Assembly (NCBI RefSeq): GCF_041431415.1
Contig: NZ_CP107845.1
Location: 4,650,001-4,714,000 of the forward strand
Length of the DNA: 64,000 nt
Reading direction: 5' to 3'
Origin: Streptomyces sp. NBC_00513
Lineage (GTDB): Bacteria > Actinomycetota > Actinomycetes > Streptomycetales > Streptomycetaceae
In this document: in pieces, positions 41,864 through 50,884 of the stretch
How the letters are laid out: the number at the start of each line of letters is the position of its first letter
How positions within the stretch are numbered: the stretch's first letter is position 1
Notes under the pieces: model-generated
The model's database searches: none
Told to the model about the DNA's origin: nothing
What the model saw: the letters and a program-made list of their open reading frames with translations, nothing else
Made by a program: the position numbers and the translations under genes

Positions 41864-43483
41864 ATGGGACATCTCGAAGTCAACCACCTGGAGTACTACC
41901 TTCCCGACGGGCGGGTCCTGCTCCCCGACGTCTCCTTCCGTGTGGGGGAGGGCTCGGTGGTGTCCCTGGTGGGGGCGAACGGCGCCGGAAAGACCACGCT
42001 GCTGAAGCTGATCTCCGGGGACCTCCAGCCGCACGGCGGCGGGGTCACCGTGAGCGGCGGGCTCGGCGTGATGTCGCAGTTCGTGGGCTCCGTCCGCGAC
42101 GAGACGACCGTGCGCGACCTGCTGGTATCGGTGGCGCAGCCGCGGCTGCGGGAGGCCGCGAAGGCAGTGGACCGGGCCGAGCAGCTGATCCTCACGGTGG
42201 ACGACGAGGCCGCGCAGATGGCGTACGCGCAGGCGCTCAGCGACTGGGCCGACGTCCAGGGCTACGAGGCGGAGACCCTGTGGGACGTCTGCACCATGGC
42301 CGCGCTGGCGATCCCGTACGACAGCGCGCAGTTCCGCGAGGTGCGCACGCTGTCGGGCGGTGAGCAGAAGCGGCTGGTCCTGGAGGCGCTGCTGCGCGGG
42401 CCGGACGAGGTGCTGCTGCTCGACGAGCCGGACAACTACCTGGACGTCCCGGGCAAGCGCTGGCTGGAGGAGCAGCTGAAGGCCACGCGCAAGACGGTGC
42501 TGTTCGTCAGCCACGACCGGGAACTGCTCACCCAGGCCGCCCAGAAGATCATCAGCCTGGAGGCGAGCCCGACCGGCAGCGACGTGTGGGTGCACGGCGC
42601 GGGCTTCGGGACGTACCACGAGGCCCGCAAGGAGCGCTTCGCGCGCTTCGAGGAGCTCAAGCGGCGCTGGGACGAGGAGCACGCCCGGCTGCGGGCCCTG
42701 GTGCTGCGGCTGCGCAACCAGGCGGCCTCCAGCCCCGACATGGCCTCGCGGTACCGGGCGATGCAGACCCGCTTCCAGAAGTTCGAGGAGGCCGGTCCGC
42801 CGCCGGAGCCGCCGCGCGAACAGGACATCCGGATGCGGCTCAAGGGCGGGCGTACGGGCGTGCGCGCGCTGACCGTGGAGAACCTGGAGCTCACGGGGCT
42901 GATGAAGCCCTTCTCGCTGGAGGTGTTCTACGGCGAGCGGGTCGCGGTGCTCGGCTCGAACGGTTCCGGGAAGTCGCACTTCCTGCGGCTCCTCGCGGGC
43001 GAGGACGTCAAGCACACGGGCACCTGGAAGCTGGGCGCCCGGGTGCTGCCGGGCCACTTCGCGCAGACCCACGCGCACCCCGAGCTCTTCGGGCGGACCC
43101 TCGTCGACATCCTGTGGACGGAGGCGGCGAAGCCGCTCGGCGCGGCGATGGGCGCCCTGCGCCGCTACGAGCTGGAGCGTCAGGCCGACCAGCCCTTCGA
43201 GAAGCTCTCGGGCGGGCAGCAGGCGCGCTTCCAGATCCTGCTGCTCGAACTGGCCGGCACCACGGCGCTGCTGCTGGACGAGCCGACGGACAACCTCGAC
43301 CTGGAGTCGGCGGAGGCCCTCCAGGACGGCCTGGAGTCGTACGACGGCACTGTGTTGTGCGTCACGCACGACCGCTGGTTCGCGCGCACATTTGACCGTT
43401 ATCTGGTCTTCGGTTCGGACGGTGTCGTGCGGGAGACTCAGGAGCCCGTGTGGGACGAGCGACGGGTCGAGCGGAAGCGCTGA
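41864..43483 (+). CDS. ABC-F family ATP-binding protein
   Basis: The 539-residue protein has two ATPase domains and no membrane span. Domain 1 has Walker A GANGAGKT (residues 37-44), signature LSGGEQKR and Walker B LLLLDEPDNYLD. Domain 2 has GSNGSGKS, LSGGQQARF and LLLDEPTDNLD. A charged linker of about 60 residues, including EELKRRWDEEHARLRALVLR, joins them; in ABC-F proteins this reaches the peptidyl transferase centre. Translation factor or antibiotic-resistance roles occur in the family, but none can be assigned. ATG at 41864 has GGGAG at better spacing than an in-frame ATG nine bases earlier. Its last 48 bases are duplicated downstream. Confidence 0.92.
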   Translation: MGHLEVNHLEYYLPDGRVLLPDVSFRVGEGSVVSLVGANGAGKTTLLKLISGDLQPHGGGVTVSGGLGVMSQFVGSVRDETTVRDLLVSVAQPRLREAAKAVDRAEQLILTVDDEAAQMAYAQALSDWADVQGYEAETLWDVCTMAALAIPYDSAQFREVRTLSGGEQKRLVLEALLRGPDEVLLLDEPDNYLDVPGKRWLEEQLKATRKTVLFVSHDRELLTQAAQKIISLEASPTGSDVWVHGAGFGTYHEARKERFARFEELKRRWDEEHARLRALVLRLRNQAASSPDMASRYRAMQTRFQKFEEAGPPPEPPREQDIRMRLKGGRTGVRALTVENLELTGLMKPFSLEVFYGERVAVLGSNGSGKSHFLRLLAGEDVKHTGTWKLGARVLPGHFAQTHAHPELFGRTLVDILWTEAAKPLGAAMGALRRYELERQADQPFEKLSGGQQARFQILLLELAGTTALLLDEPTDNLDLESAEALQDGLESYDGTVLCVTHDRWFARTFDRYLVFGSDGVVRETQEPVWDERRVERKR

Positions 43484-43631
43484 GACCCTGCGGTGCGTTT
43501 CGACGGGCGGAGTCCGGCGCGGCCGACCGAAGCCTCTGAGGCCCCAGGGCCGAAGGGTGCGAGGGTGGCGGTGAGGGACGGGTCTCAGGAGCCCGTGTGG
43601 GACGAGCGGCGGGTCGAGCGGAAGCGCTGAG
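43437..43631 (+). repeat. Direct repeat duplicating the 3' end of the ABC-F gene
   Basis: Bases 43437-43484, the last 45 coding bases with the stop codon plus one base, recur at 43584-43631 with a single mismatch, 147 bases apart. A third partial copy (GGCGGGTCGAGCGGAAGCG) follows at 43632-43650. The second copy is not in a translated gene. Confidence 0.85.
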
Positions 43632-43692
43632 GCGGGTCGAGCGGAAGCGTCGGGGCGGACCACCCCGGCGCGGATTTCGAGGGGGAGACGGC

Positions 43693-44991
43693 GTGCGGCT
43701 GCGGCCTGGCATCTGGCTCGTGAGGCGGGATTCCCGACGTGGCGCGGGGGCGCCCGCGCCCGGGGGCGGGCGGCTCGCCTGGCTGCTCCGGCCGGCGCCG
43801 CGGTCCCTGTGGGCGGTCTCCCTCGCGATCGTGCTGACGATCGCGGTCTCGACGAGCCTGCGGGAGAACTGGGGCTCCGACAACGCCTTCGTGGTCAAGG
43901 CCGCGGACGCGCTCCTGAACGGTGTGTCCCCGTACGAGGACAAGCGGTTCCTGTACCTGCCGAGCGCGGTCCTCATGGCGGTGCCGGAGGCGCTGCTGCC
44001 GACGTGGGCGCTGCGCTGGCTGCTGCCCCTGGGGATGTCGGGACTGATCGGCGTCGGGTGGTGGGCCGCGCTGCGGCTGTTCGCGGTACCGGTGACCTCG
44101 CGGTTCGCGATCGGCGGCTTCGGGCTCTTCGCCCTGGCCTACAAGCCGTACCTGAACCTGGTCCTGATCGGGAACTGGACGGCGATCTCGGCGGCCGCCC
44201 TGCCGGTGGCGCTGCTGCTGGCGCACCGGCGTTCGTGGGCGGCGGCCGGGCTGGTGGTGGGCCTGGCCATCGCCTGCAAGCCGATGCTGGTGCCGATCGG
44301 CGTGCTGTTCCTGCTGGCCCGGCAGTGGCGGGGGCTGGCCGCGGCGGTGCTGACGCCGGTGGCGTTGTCGCTGCTGGGGGCGCTGATGATGCCGAGTCCG
44401 ACGCTGTTCTTCACCAAGACGCTGCCGTTCCTGCTCCAGGGACAGGACGAGTACGCCCTGCCGTGGGACGCCTCCCCGATCGCGGTGCTGCCGCGGCTGG
44501 GGGTGCCGGGGGTGTTCGCGGTGCTGGTGGCGTCCGCGGGGGCGGCGGGCGGCCTGTGGGCGGCCTGGGTCCGCTGGCGGCGTACCGACGACGTCGACGA
44601 CGGGGAACTGAGGCTGGTCGAGACGGCCTGCATGGTGATGCTCGCCGCATTCCTGGTGTCGCGGCCCTCCTTCGACCACTACCTCCTGGTGGTGCTTCCG
44701 CTGCTGCTGGTGTCGGGGGTCCGGGCCGGTTCGACGCCGCGCTCGCCCTGGTTCTGGGCGGCGCTGGTGCCGCAGTTGGCGGGGGTTCCGTGGCCCACCG
44801 AGCTGGCCCGCAAGAGGCGTGCGTTCCGTGACTGCGCGACGCTGTGCGGGCTAGCGATCGTGCTCGCGCGTCGTGGACCGCGCTCCGATCGGGTTACTCT
44901 GGACCCGGTAACAACTGCGGGGTCCCCACCCAGGACCGAACCGGAGTGCGCCGCGAAGTCGAGAGAGTCGGCATCGCGGACCGCGTTTTGA
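43693..44991 (+). CDS. Polytopic membrane protein, possible GT87/DUF2029-type transferase
   Basis: The 432-residue product has a basic N-terminus and about ten hydrophobic helices. Early loop WGSDNAFVVKAADALLNGVS followed by PYEDKRFLYLPSAVLMAVPE resembles the first outer loop of mycobacterial-type polyprenyl-phosphomannose-dependent mannosyltransferases (DUF2029/GT87). An internal FDHYLLVVLPLLL helix precedes a poorly conserved hydrophilic C-terminus. Sugar substrate is unknown. The start is GTG at 43693 with GAGGGGGAGACG upstream. The rplM promoter candidate overlaps its stop codon. Confidence 0.7.
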   Translation: MRLRPGIWLVRRDSRRGAGAPAPGGGRLAWLLRPAPRSLWAVSLAIVLTIAVSTSLRENWGSDNAFVVKAADALLNGVSPYEDKRFLYLPSAVLMAVPEALLPTWALRWLLPLGMSGLIGVGWWAALRLFAVPVTSRFAIGGFGLFALAYKPYLNLVLIGNWTAISAAALPVALLLAHRRSWAAAGLVVGLAIACKPMLVPIGVLFLLARQWRGLAAAVLTPVALSLLGALMMPSPTLFFTKTLPFLLQGQDEYALPWDASPIAVLPRLGVPGVFAVLVASAGAAGGLWAAWVRWRRTDDVDDGELRLVETACMVMLAAFLVSRPSFDHYLLVVLPLLLVSGVRAGSTPRSPWFWAALVPQLAGVPWPTELARKRRAFRDCATLCGLAIVLARRGPRSDRVTLDPVTTAGSPPRTEPECAAKSRESASRTAF

Positions 44992-45017
44992 CCCGTACGG
45001 GTCTGCTTGGGTACCCT
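44988..45017 (+). promoter_or_regulatory. Candidate rplM promoter
   Basis: TTGACC (44988-44993) and TACCCT (45012-45017) are 18 bases apart. It overlaps the stop codon of the upstream membrane protein and gives a leader of about 200 bases before rplM. Confidence 0.6.
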
Positions 45018-45224
45018 GCTGGTTTGTTCTGCGTATTGGCTTGCTCATTCTCACGTGAAAGGGCCTTGCGCCGGTCCACCGGACCGATGACCAGCAGTTC
45101 GCACACGGGTTGCGTCCCCGTTGTGAACGAGGGCTGTCGTGATCGTCCGTGGTGACCCTGTCAGGACCTTCCCGTGGGGCTTGCGCCCTTGGGATACCAC
45201 CACTGAAGAAGCGAAGGCATACGC

Positions 45225-45668
45225 GTGCGTACGTTCAGCCCCAAGCCCGGCGACATCTCGCGCCAGTGGCTCGTCATCGACGCCCAGGACGTTGTCCTCG
45301 GCCGTCTGGCGACCCAGGCCGCTGCCCTCCTGCGGGGTAAGCACAAGCCGACCTACGCCCCCCACATGGACATGGGCGACTTCGTCATCATCGTCAACGC
45401 CGACAAGGTTCACCTGTCCGGCAACAAGGCGACCCAGAAGATGGCGTACCGCCACTCGGGCTTCCCGGGCGGTCTCCGCTCGGTGCGCTACGACGACCTC
45501 CTGGCGAACAACCCGGAGAAGGCCGTCGAGAAGGCCATCAAGGGCATGCTCCCCAAGAACACCCTGGGCCGTCAGATGCTCTCGAAGCTGAAGGTCTACT
45601 CGGGCGACCAGCACCCCCACGCTGCCCAGCAGCCGGTGCCGTTCGAGATCACCCAGGTCGCGCAGTAG
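45225..45668 (+). CDS. rplM: 50S ribosomal protein L13
   Basis: L13 is an early-assembly 50S protein. The 147-residue product begins [20 protein letters not shown], then [20 protein letters not shown], and contains [21 protein letters not shown]. The start is GTG at 45225 with AGAAGCGAAGGCATAC upstream. The 233 bases before it are a long untranslated leader, as L13 leaders in other bacteria are autoregulated. rpsI follows 42 bases later. Confidence 0.99.
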   Translation: MRTFSPKPGDISRQWLVIDAQDVVLGRLATQAAALLRGKHKPTYAPHMDMGDFVIIVNADKVHLSGNKATQKMAYRHSGFPGGLRSVRYDDLLANNPEKAVEKAIKGMLPKNTLGRQMLSKLKVYSGDQHPHAAQQPVPFEITQVAQ

Positions 45669-45710
45669 TTCCGGCCACCCCCTAAGACGTAGAAAATTCT
45701 GAGGAGCATC

Positions 45711-46232
45711 GTGGCCGAGACCACCGCCGAGACGACCCCCGTCGAAGAGTTCGAGGGCAACGTCGAGGAGTACACCAGCGAGTCCGAGGTCGTCGTCGAG
45801 GGCGACTACACCTCCGAGTCCCTTGCCGGTCGCTTCGGCGACCCCCAGCCGGCCGCCGGCCTGGGCCGTCGCAAGAACGCCATCGCCCGCGTCCGGATCG
45901 TTCCGGGCACCGGCAAGTGGAAGATCAACGGTCGCACCCTTGAGGACTACTTCCCCAACAAGGTGCACCAGCAGGAAGTCAACGAGCCGTTCAAGCTCCT
46001 GGAGCTGGACAACCGTTACGACGTCATCGCCCGCATCTCGGGTGGCGGCGTTTCCGGCCAGGCCGGCGCCCTGCGCCTCGGTGTGGCCCGTGCGCTGAAC
46101 GAGGCGGACGTGGACAACAACCGCCCGGCGCTGAAGAAGGCCGGCTTCCTCTCCCGCGACGACCGTGCGGTCGAGCGCAAGAAGGCCGGTCTCAAGAAGG
46201 CCCGTAAGGCTCCGCAGTACAGCAAGCGTTAA
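45711..46232 (+). CDS. rpsI: 30S ribosomal protein S9
   Basis: S9 places its C-terminal lysine/arginine tail in the P site. The 173-residue product has an acidic N-terminal extension of about 45 residues ([20 protein letters not shown]), then [20 protein letters not shown] and [20 protein letters not shown], and ends [13 protein letters not shown]. coli S9 is 130 residues. The start is GTG at 45711 with GAGGAGCATC upstream. A strong terminator follows. Confidence 0.98.
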   Translation: MAETTAETTPVEEFEGNVEEYTSESEVVVEGDYTSESLAGRFGDPQPAAGLGRRKNAIARVRIVPGTGKWKINGRTLEDYFPNKVHQQEVNEPFKLLELDNRYDVIARISGGGVSGQAGALRLGVARALNEADVDNNRPALKKAGFLSRDDRAVERKKAGLKKARKAPQYSKR

Positions 46233-46256
46233 TCTGCGCCTGCTGTTCCGCAACGA

Positions 46257-46295
46257 AACCGCCCCGGCAGCACTCTTCGTGCTGCCGGGGCGGTT
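46257..46295 (+). terminator. Rho-independent terminator after rpsI
   Basis: Seventeen-base arms AACCGCCCCGGCAGCAC (46257-46273) and GTGCTGCCGGGGCGGTT (46279-46295) pair perfectly around TCTTC, followed by CGTTT. Confidence 0.88.
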
Positions 46296-46323
46296 CGTTT
46301 ACCGCCACAAGCGGCACATATTT

Positions 46324-46338
46324 GTCACAGCGGTCACA
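46324..46338. repeat. Direct GTCACA repeat upstream of glmM
   Basis: GTCACA occurs at 46324-46329 and 46333-46338, within a TTTGT ... ACAAA dyad (46321-46340). It lies in the gap between the rpsI terminator and glmM and may be a regulator site. Confidence 0.3.
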
Positions 46339-46367
46339 AAGCGAAGCGTTAACTCGGGAGGACAACA

Positions 46368-47726
46368 GTGGGACGACTCTTCGGGACGGACGGTGTACGG
46401 GGCGTTGCCAACGCGGATCTGACGGCCGAGCTCGCGCTCGGTCTCTCCGTGGCGGCCGCACACGTACTGGCCGAGGCGGGCACGTTCGCCGGTCATCGGG
46501 CCACCGCGGTGGTCGGCCGCGATCCGCGCGCGTCCGGTGAGTTCCTGGAGGCCGCGGTCGTCGCCGGCCTCGCGAGCGCGGGCGTGGACGTCCTGCGCGT
46601 CGGTGTGCTGCCCACCCCGGCGGTGGCGTATCTCACCGGTGCGCTGGGCGCCGACCTCGGCGTGATGCTGTCCGCCAGCCACAACGCGATGCCCGACAAC
46701 GGCATCAAGTTCTTCGCGCGCGGCGGCCACAAGCTGGCCGACGACCTGGAGGGCCGGATCGAGTCCGTCTACGAGGAGCACCGCACCGGCGCTCCCTGGG
46801 ACCGGCCCACCGGCTCCGGCGTCGGCCGGGTCTCCGACTACGACGAGGGCTTCGACAAGTACGTCGCGCACCTCATCGGTGTCCTGCCCAACCGCCTCGA
46901 AGGCCTCAAGGTCGTTCTCGACGAGGCGCACGGCGCGGCCGCCCGGGTCTCGCCCGAGGCGTTCACGCGGGCCGGCGCGGAGATCATCACGATCGGCGCC
47001 GAGCCGAACGGCCTGAACATCAACGACGGCTGCGGCTCCACCCACCTCGGGCTGCTCAAGCAGGCCGTCGTCGAGCACGGAGCCGACTTCGGCATCGCGC
47101 ACGACGGCGACGCCGACCGCTGCCTGGCCGTGGACGGCAACGGCGAGGAGGTCGACGGCGACCAGATCCTCGCCGTGCTGGCGCTGGCCATGCGCGAGGC
47201 GGGCCAGCTCCGCGAGAACACCGTCGTCGGCACCGTGATGTCGAACCTCGGCTTCAAGCTGGCCATGGAGGGCGAGGGCATCCAGGTCGTGCAGACCGGT
47301 GTCGGCGACCGCTACGTGCTGGAGTCGATGAAGGAGCACGGCTACGCGCTGGGCGGCGAGCAGTCCGGCCACGTGATCATCCTCGACCACGCGACCACCG
47401 GCGACGGCACGCTGACCGGCCTGATGCTGGCCGCCCGCGTCGCCGCCACCGGCCGGTCCCTGGCCGACCTGGCCGGGGTCATGCAGCGGCTGCCGCAGGT
47501 CCTCATCAACGTCCCGGACGTGGACAGGTCCCGGGTCACCATCTCGGCCGAGCTGGCGGCGGCGGTCAACGACGCCGAACGCGAGCTGGGCACCACCGGC
47601 CGCGTGCTGCTCCGTCCGTCCGGCACGGAGCCGCTCGTACGGGTGATGGTGGAGGCCGCCGACATCGAGCAGGCCCGCGCGGTCGCGGGGCGGCTCGCGG
47701 ACGTGGTGAAGTCGGCCCTCGGCTGA
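46368..47726 (+). CDS. glmM: Phosphoglucosamine mutase
   Basis: GlmM converts GlcN-6-P to GlcN-1-P for UDP-GlcNAc and peptidoglycan. The 452-residue product [20 protein letters not shown] has the [15 protein letters not shown] loop with phosphoserine at Ser104, the metal loop DGDADRC, the sugar loop GGEQSGHV, and a C-terminal [15 protein letters not shown] phosphate-binding loop. The start is GTG at 46368 with GGGAGGACAAC upstream. It converges on the DUF389 gene 13 bases past its stop. Confidence 0.98.
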   Translation: MGRLFGTDGVRGVANADLTAELALGLSVAAAHVLAEAGTFAGHRATAVVGRDPRASGEFLEAAVVAGLASAGVDVLRVGVLPTPAVAYLTGALGADLGVMLSASHNAMPDNGIKFFARGGHKLADDLEGRIESVYEEHRTGAPWDRPTGSGVGRVSDYDEGFDKYVAHLIGVLPNRLEGLKVVLDEAHGAAARVSPEAFTRAGAEIITIGAEPNGLNINDGCGSTHLGLLKQAVVEHGADFGIAHDGDADRCLAVDGNGEEVDGDQILAVLALAMREAGQLRENTVVGTVMSNLGFKLAMEGEGIQVVQTGVGDRYVLESMKEHGYALGGEQSGHVIILDHATTGDGTLTGLMLAARVAATGRSLADLAGVMQRLPQVLINVPDVDRSRVTISAELAAAVNDAERELGTTGRVLLRPSGTEPLVRVMVEAADIEQARAVAGRLADVVKSALG

Positions 47727-47739
47727 CCGGACCGGCGCC

Positions 47740-48684
47740 TCAGCTCTTCCCGTGGCGGATCCAGCCTCGCTGGGTCCGCCACAGCAGTTTCTGCCCGGCC
47801 AGGGTCAGGATGCCGGCGAGCATGATGCCGCCGAGGTTCACCATCAACTGCTCCGCGGAGCCCCACATCTGGGCGAACTCCCCGTAGCCGAGGGCCACGG
47901 CGGCGTTCGCGGCCGCCGGGACGGTGGTGACCGAGATCGCCACGCCGACCAGCGCCCCGGACTTCGCGGAGGTCAGCGAGAGCACCCCGGCCACGCCCGC
48001 GAGCAGCGAGACCACGAAGGAGAGCGGATCCGGCTTCCAGATGAAGCCGGTGTTCGGCCGGGGGCTGTCCAGCATCGTCCTGTCGAACTGGCCGATCCAG
48101 TCCATCCCCAGGGTGAACACCGTGGTGGCGACGATCGCGAGGGCGAAACCGATCAGCAGCGCGCCCAGCGAGCGCAGGGCGAGCCGGGGGACGCCCCGTA
48201 CGACCGCCGTGCAGACCCCGGCGAGCGGGCCGAACTCCGGGCCGACCGCCATCGCGCCCACGATCAGGATCGCGTTGTCGAGGACCACGCCACAGGCCGC
48301 GATCATCGTCGCGAGCATCATGAAAGCGCAGTAGGTGATGGTGAGGGTGGACTCCTCGTGGGTCGCCTCGGTCAGTTGCTCCCACAACACGGCGTCGGCG
48401 CCCTCGCCCGGAGCCTCCTCCTCGGCCGCGTCGGCCCGCCTCGACAGCGACAGGTCGATGTTCTCGACGGCGATCGAGCCGTCCTCGTCGATCTTCAGGG
48501 CCCGGAGTTCCTGAAGGAGTTCGTCACCGGCCTCCCGGGCGACGTCGCACAGGACGAGATCGCCGCGGGGGTCACGGCCGGCGCCGGGCAGGACGACGAG
48601 GTGGGCGGTGCCGACCGTGGACTCCACGACGTCGACGACGGCGTCCGTGCGTTCGGGCGGGATGATCATCCGCAGATGCAGCAT
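47740..48684 (-). CDS. DUF389 family membrane protein
   Basis: The 314-residue product has a soluble N-terminal part (MLHLRMIIPPERTDAVVDVV ... about 110 residues) and about six membrane helices. It has the conserved DUF389 features THEESTLTITYCAFMMLATMI and AILIVGAMAVGPEFGPLAGV. The family (TIGR00341-like) has no settled function. Its start at 48684 lies 31 bases after coaA on the same strand, so they may be cotranscribed. Confidence 0.85.
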   Translation of the reverse strand: MLHLRMIIPPERTDAVVDVVESTVGTAHLVVLPGAGRDPRGDLVLCDVAREAGDELLQELRALKIDEDGSIAVENIDLSLSRRADAAEEEAPGEGADAVLWEQLTEATHEESTLTITYCAFMMLATMIAACGVVLDNAILIVGAMAVGPEFGPLAGVCTAVVRGVPRLALRSLGALLIGFALAIVATTVFTLGMDWIGQFDRTMLDSPRPNTGFIWKPDPLSFVVSLLAGVAGVLSLTSAKSGALVGVAISVTTVPAAANAAVALGYGEFAQMWGSAEQLMVNLGGIMLAGILTLAGQKLLWRTQRGWIRHGKS

Positions 48685-48715
48685 GGCCGCACCCTAGACT
48701 CCGCCGCCCGTGCGG

Positions 48716-49735
48716 TCAGAGCTTTCGCAGGCTCAACTTCTGGACCTTGTGGTCCGGGCCCTTGCGGACGACGAGCGTGGCCCGGCCGCGGGTGGGCGCC
48801 ACGTTCTCCAGCAGGTTCGGCTTGTTGATGGTCCGCCACATGGTCTGCGCGTACTCCATGGCCTCCTCCTCGGAGACCTGCGTGTACTTGCGGAAGTAGG
48901 AGAAGGGGTTCTGGAAGGCGGTCTCGCGCAACTTCCGGAAGCGGCCCAGGTACCAGCGCTCGATGTCCTCGGGGCGCGCGTCCACGTACACGCTGAAGTC
49001 GAAGTAATCGGCGAGACCCACGCGGGTGCGGCCGTCCTTGCCGGGCAGGGCCGGCTGGAGCACGTTGAGCCCCTCGACGATCAGGATGTCCGGGCGGCGC
49101 ACGACGAGCTGCTCGCCCGGGACGATGTCGTAGATCAGGTGGGAGTAGACGGGGGCGGTGACCTCGTCCTTGCCCGCCTTGATGTCCGCGACGAAACGGG
49201 TCAGCGCGCGCCGGTCGTACGACTCGGGGAAGCCCTTGCGGGCGGTCAGGCCGCGGCGCTGGAGTTCCTTCATCGGGTACAGGAAGCCGTCCGTGGTGAC
49301 GAGCTCCACGCGCGGGTGCTCGGGCCAGCGGGCCAGCAGGGCCTGGAGGAGGCGGGCCACGGTGGACTTGCCGACCGCGACGGACCCGGCGACCCCTATG
49401 ACGAAGGGGGTGCCCGTCTGGGCGCCGTGGCCGTTGCCCGCGTCACCGAGGAAGGTGTTCAGGGTGCCGCGGAGGTTGTTGGTGGCGCCGACGTACAGGT
49501 TGAGCAGGCGCGACAGCGGCAGGTAGACGTCCCGTACCTCGTCGAGGTCGATCACGTCCCCCAGACCCCGGAGCCGCTCGACCTCCTCGGCGGTGAGGGG
49601 GAGCGGGGTCCGTTCGCGCAGGGCGCTCCACTCGGCCCGGGTGAGGTCGACGTACGGGGAGGCGTCGGGAGCCCGGCGATGGCCGGCGCGCTCCGTTGCG
49701 CGGTCCGGCGTGCTTCGTGGCGGCGAAGTGATCAC
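48716..49735 (-). CDS. coaA: Type I pantothenate kinase
   Basis: Phosphorylates pantothenate in the first step of CoA biosynthesis. The 339-residue product has [20 protein letters not shown] (Walker A), [49 protein letters not shown] ([13 protein letters not shown]), [19 protein letters not shown] and C-terminal [20 protein letters not shown]. It has an N-terminal extension ([20 protein letters not shown]) of about 25 residues. The start is ATG at 49735. The gene faces away from the next lipoprotein gene. Confidence 0.95.
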   Translation of the reverse strand: MITSPPRSTPDRATERAGHRRAPDASPYVDLTRAEWSALRERTPLPLTAEEVERLRGLGDVIDLDEVRDVYLPLSRLLNLYVGATNNLRGTLNTFLGDAGNGHGAQTGTPFVIGVAGSVAVGKSTVARLLQALLARWPEHPRVELVTTDGFLYPMKELQRRGLTARKGFPESYDRRALTRFVADIKAGKDEVTAPVYSHLIYDIVPGEQLVVRRPDILIVEGLNVLQPALPGKDGRTRVGLADYFDFSVYVDARPEDIERWYLGRFRKLRETAFQNPFSYFRKYTQVSEEEAMEYAQTMWRTINKPNLLENVAPTRGRATLVVRKGPDHKVQKLSLRKL

Positions 49736-49884
49736 CCTGCCATTGTCGGGGCTCGGGACCGCTTGTGGATGGTGTGGTCGGTCACGTGCGGCGGGGTGCG
49801 GGGCGGGGGCGTGCCGCGGTCGGTCTCGATTCGACGCCCCGGCGGTATCACCGGGGTCACGATTGCGCCGATGGCCGAATAATC

Positions 49885-49900
49885 CTGATCGGCTGATCGG
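49885..49900. repeat. Tandem octamer upstream of the lipoprotein
   Basis: CTGATCGG is repeated directly at 49885-49892 and 49893-49900, followed by an AT-rich stretch CTTTTACTTTATCTTGATAT that may be a promoter. Both would fit an operator plus promoter for the gene at 50020. Confidence 0.35.
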
Positions 49901-50019
49901 CTTTTACTTTATCTTGATATGCGTCGCAGCTCCGATGCGCGCCCCTCACCTGGGCGTTTCCGGAGCCGTCCGGCATGCCTTTCGACTTTTCTGTGTACCG
50001 CCTGTGGGGGAGAAACACC

Positions 50020-50775
50020 GTGCGTTCCGCTCTTGTCCGTCGTACCGTCCTGACCGCTTCCGCCGTGTCCCTGACGCTGCTGGCCACCGCCTGCGGCTCC
50101 GACAAGGCCTCCGACACCAAGACGGACGGCAAGGCGTCCGCCTCGGCCGCTCCCGCCGCCAAGGGCAAGACGGCCGCCGAGCTGGCCCCGCTGCTGGTCA
50201 CGCAGGCCGACCTGCCCACCCACAAGATCGAGCCGGTCGAGGAGGAGAAGACCGCTGCCGTCGACTCCGACAAGGCCGAGTGCAAGGTGCTGGCCCAGGC
50301 CCAGTCCATGCAGCCGCTCGCCCCGTCCACCGGCGTGGGCCGGATCATGACCGTCGAGCTGCCCAAGCCGGCCGCCGAGGGCGCGAGCGTGGACGAGAAG
50401 ATGGAGGCGGCCATGGGCGCCCTGAAGTCGACGGCGACCTCGGTCACCCTCAGCTCCTACGACGGCAAGGGCGCCGAGGACGCGTTCGCCTCCGTCAAGA
50501 CCGCGGTCACGGCCTGCGCCGGCGGCTTCGCCGTCACTCAGAAGGGCGAGCAGAGCACCCCGATCGGGAACGTCACGTCCGAGCCGGCGACCTCCGGTGA
50601 CGAGGCCGTCGGGTTCTCCAGCGTGATGGACATGGGCGACGGCCAGAAGAAGAAGATGCACACGGTCGTCGTGCGCAAGGGCAACGTCCTGGCGACGTTC
50701 TGGGCGCTGAACCTGGCCGGCGACTCCGAGCAGCCGAAGGCCGTCGTCGACGCGCAGGTCAAGAAGCTCGGCTGA
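50020..50775 (+). CDS. Lipoprotein of unknown function
   Basis: The 251-residue product begins MRSALVRRTVLTASAVSLTL and LATAC, a lipobox with Cys25, then a Lys/Thr/Ala linker. The outer domain has conserved-looking ELAPLLVTQADLPTHKIEPV and GFSSVMDMGDGQKKKMHTVV segments and a Cys pair (AECKVLA, ACAGGFA) that may form a disulfide. It is probably a surface lipoprotein; no function can be named. The GTG at 50020 is used because GGGGGAG sits 7 bases upstream. A clear terminator follows before glmS. Confidence 0.8.
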   Translation: MRSALVRRTVLTASAVSLTLLATACGSDKASDTKTDGKASASAAPAAKGKTAAELAPLLVTQADLPTHKIEPVEEEKTAAVDSDKAECKVLAQAQSMQPLAPSTGVGRIMTVELPKPAAEGASVDEKMEAAMGALKSTATSVTLSSYDGKGAEDAFASVKTAVTACAGGFAVTQKGEQSTPIGNVTSEPATSGDEAVGFSSVMDMGDGQKKKMHTVVVRKGNVLATFWALNLAGDSEQPKAVVDAQVKKLG

Positions 50776-50796
50776 CCCTCGCGGCACTGCCGCCCC

Positions 50797-50832
50797 CACC
50801 GCCCCGGCGTGTCCGCCGGGGCGGTGTTTTTT
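50797..50832 (+). terminator. Intrinsic terminator with U-tract
   Basis: Thirteen-base arms CACCGCCCCGGCG (50797-50809) and CGCCGGGGCGGTG (50814-50826) are followed by TTTTTT (50827-50832). This is the classic form and ends the lipoprotein transcript before glmS. Confidence 0.92.
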
Positions 50833-50884
50833 CGTCCTGTTCAGGTACCGGGCAGGAGGCCGACCACGGCGTACCCTGCCGCCT

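Noticed and set aside
50833..50884. glmS ribozyme before glmS
   Set aside because: The gap from the previous terminator to the start is only about 52 bases, too short for the ribozyme core.
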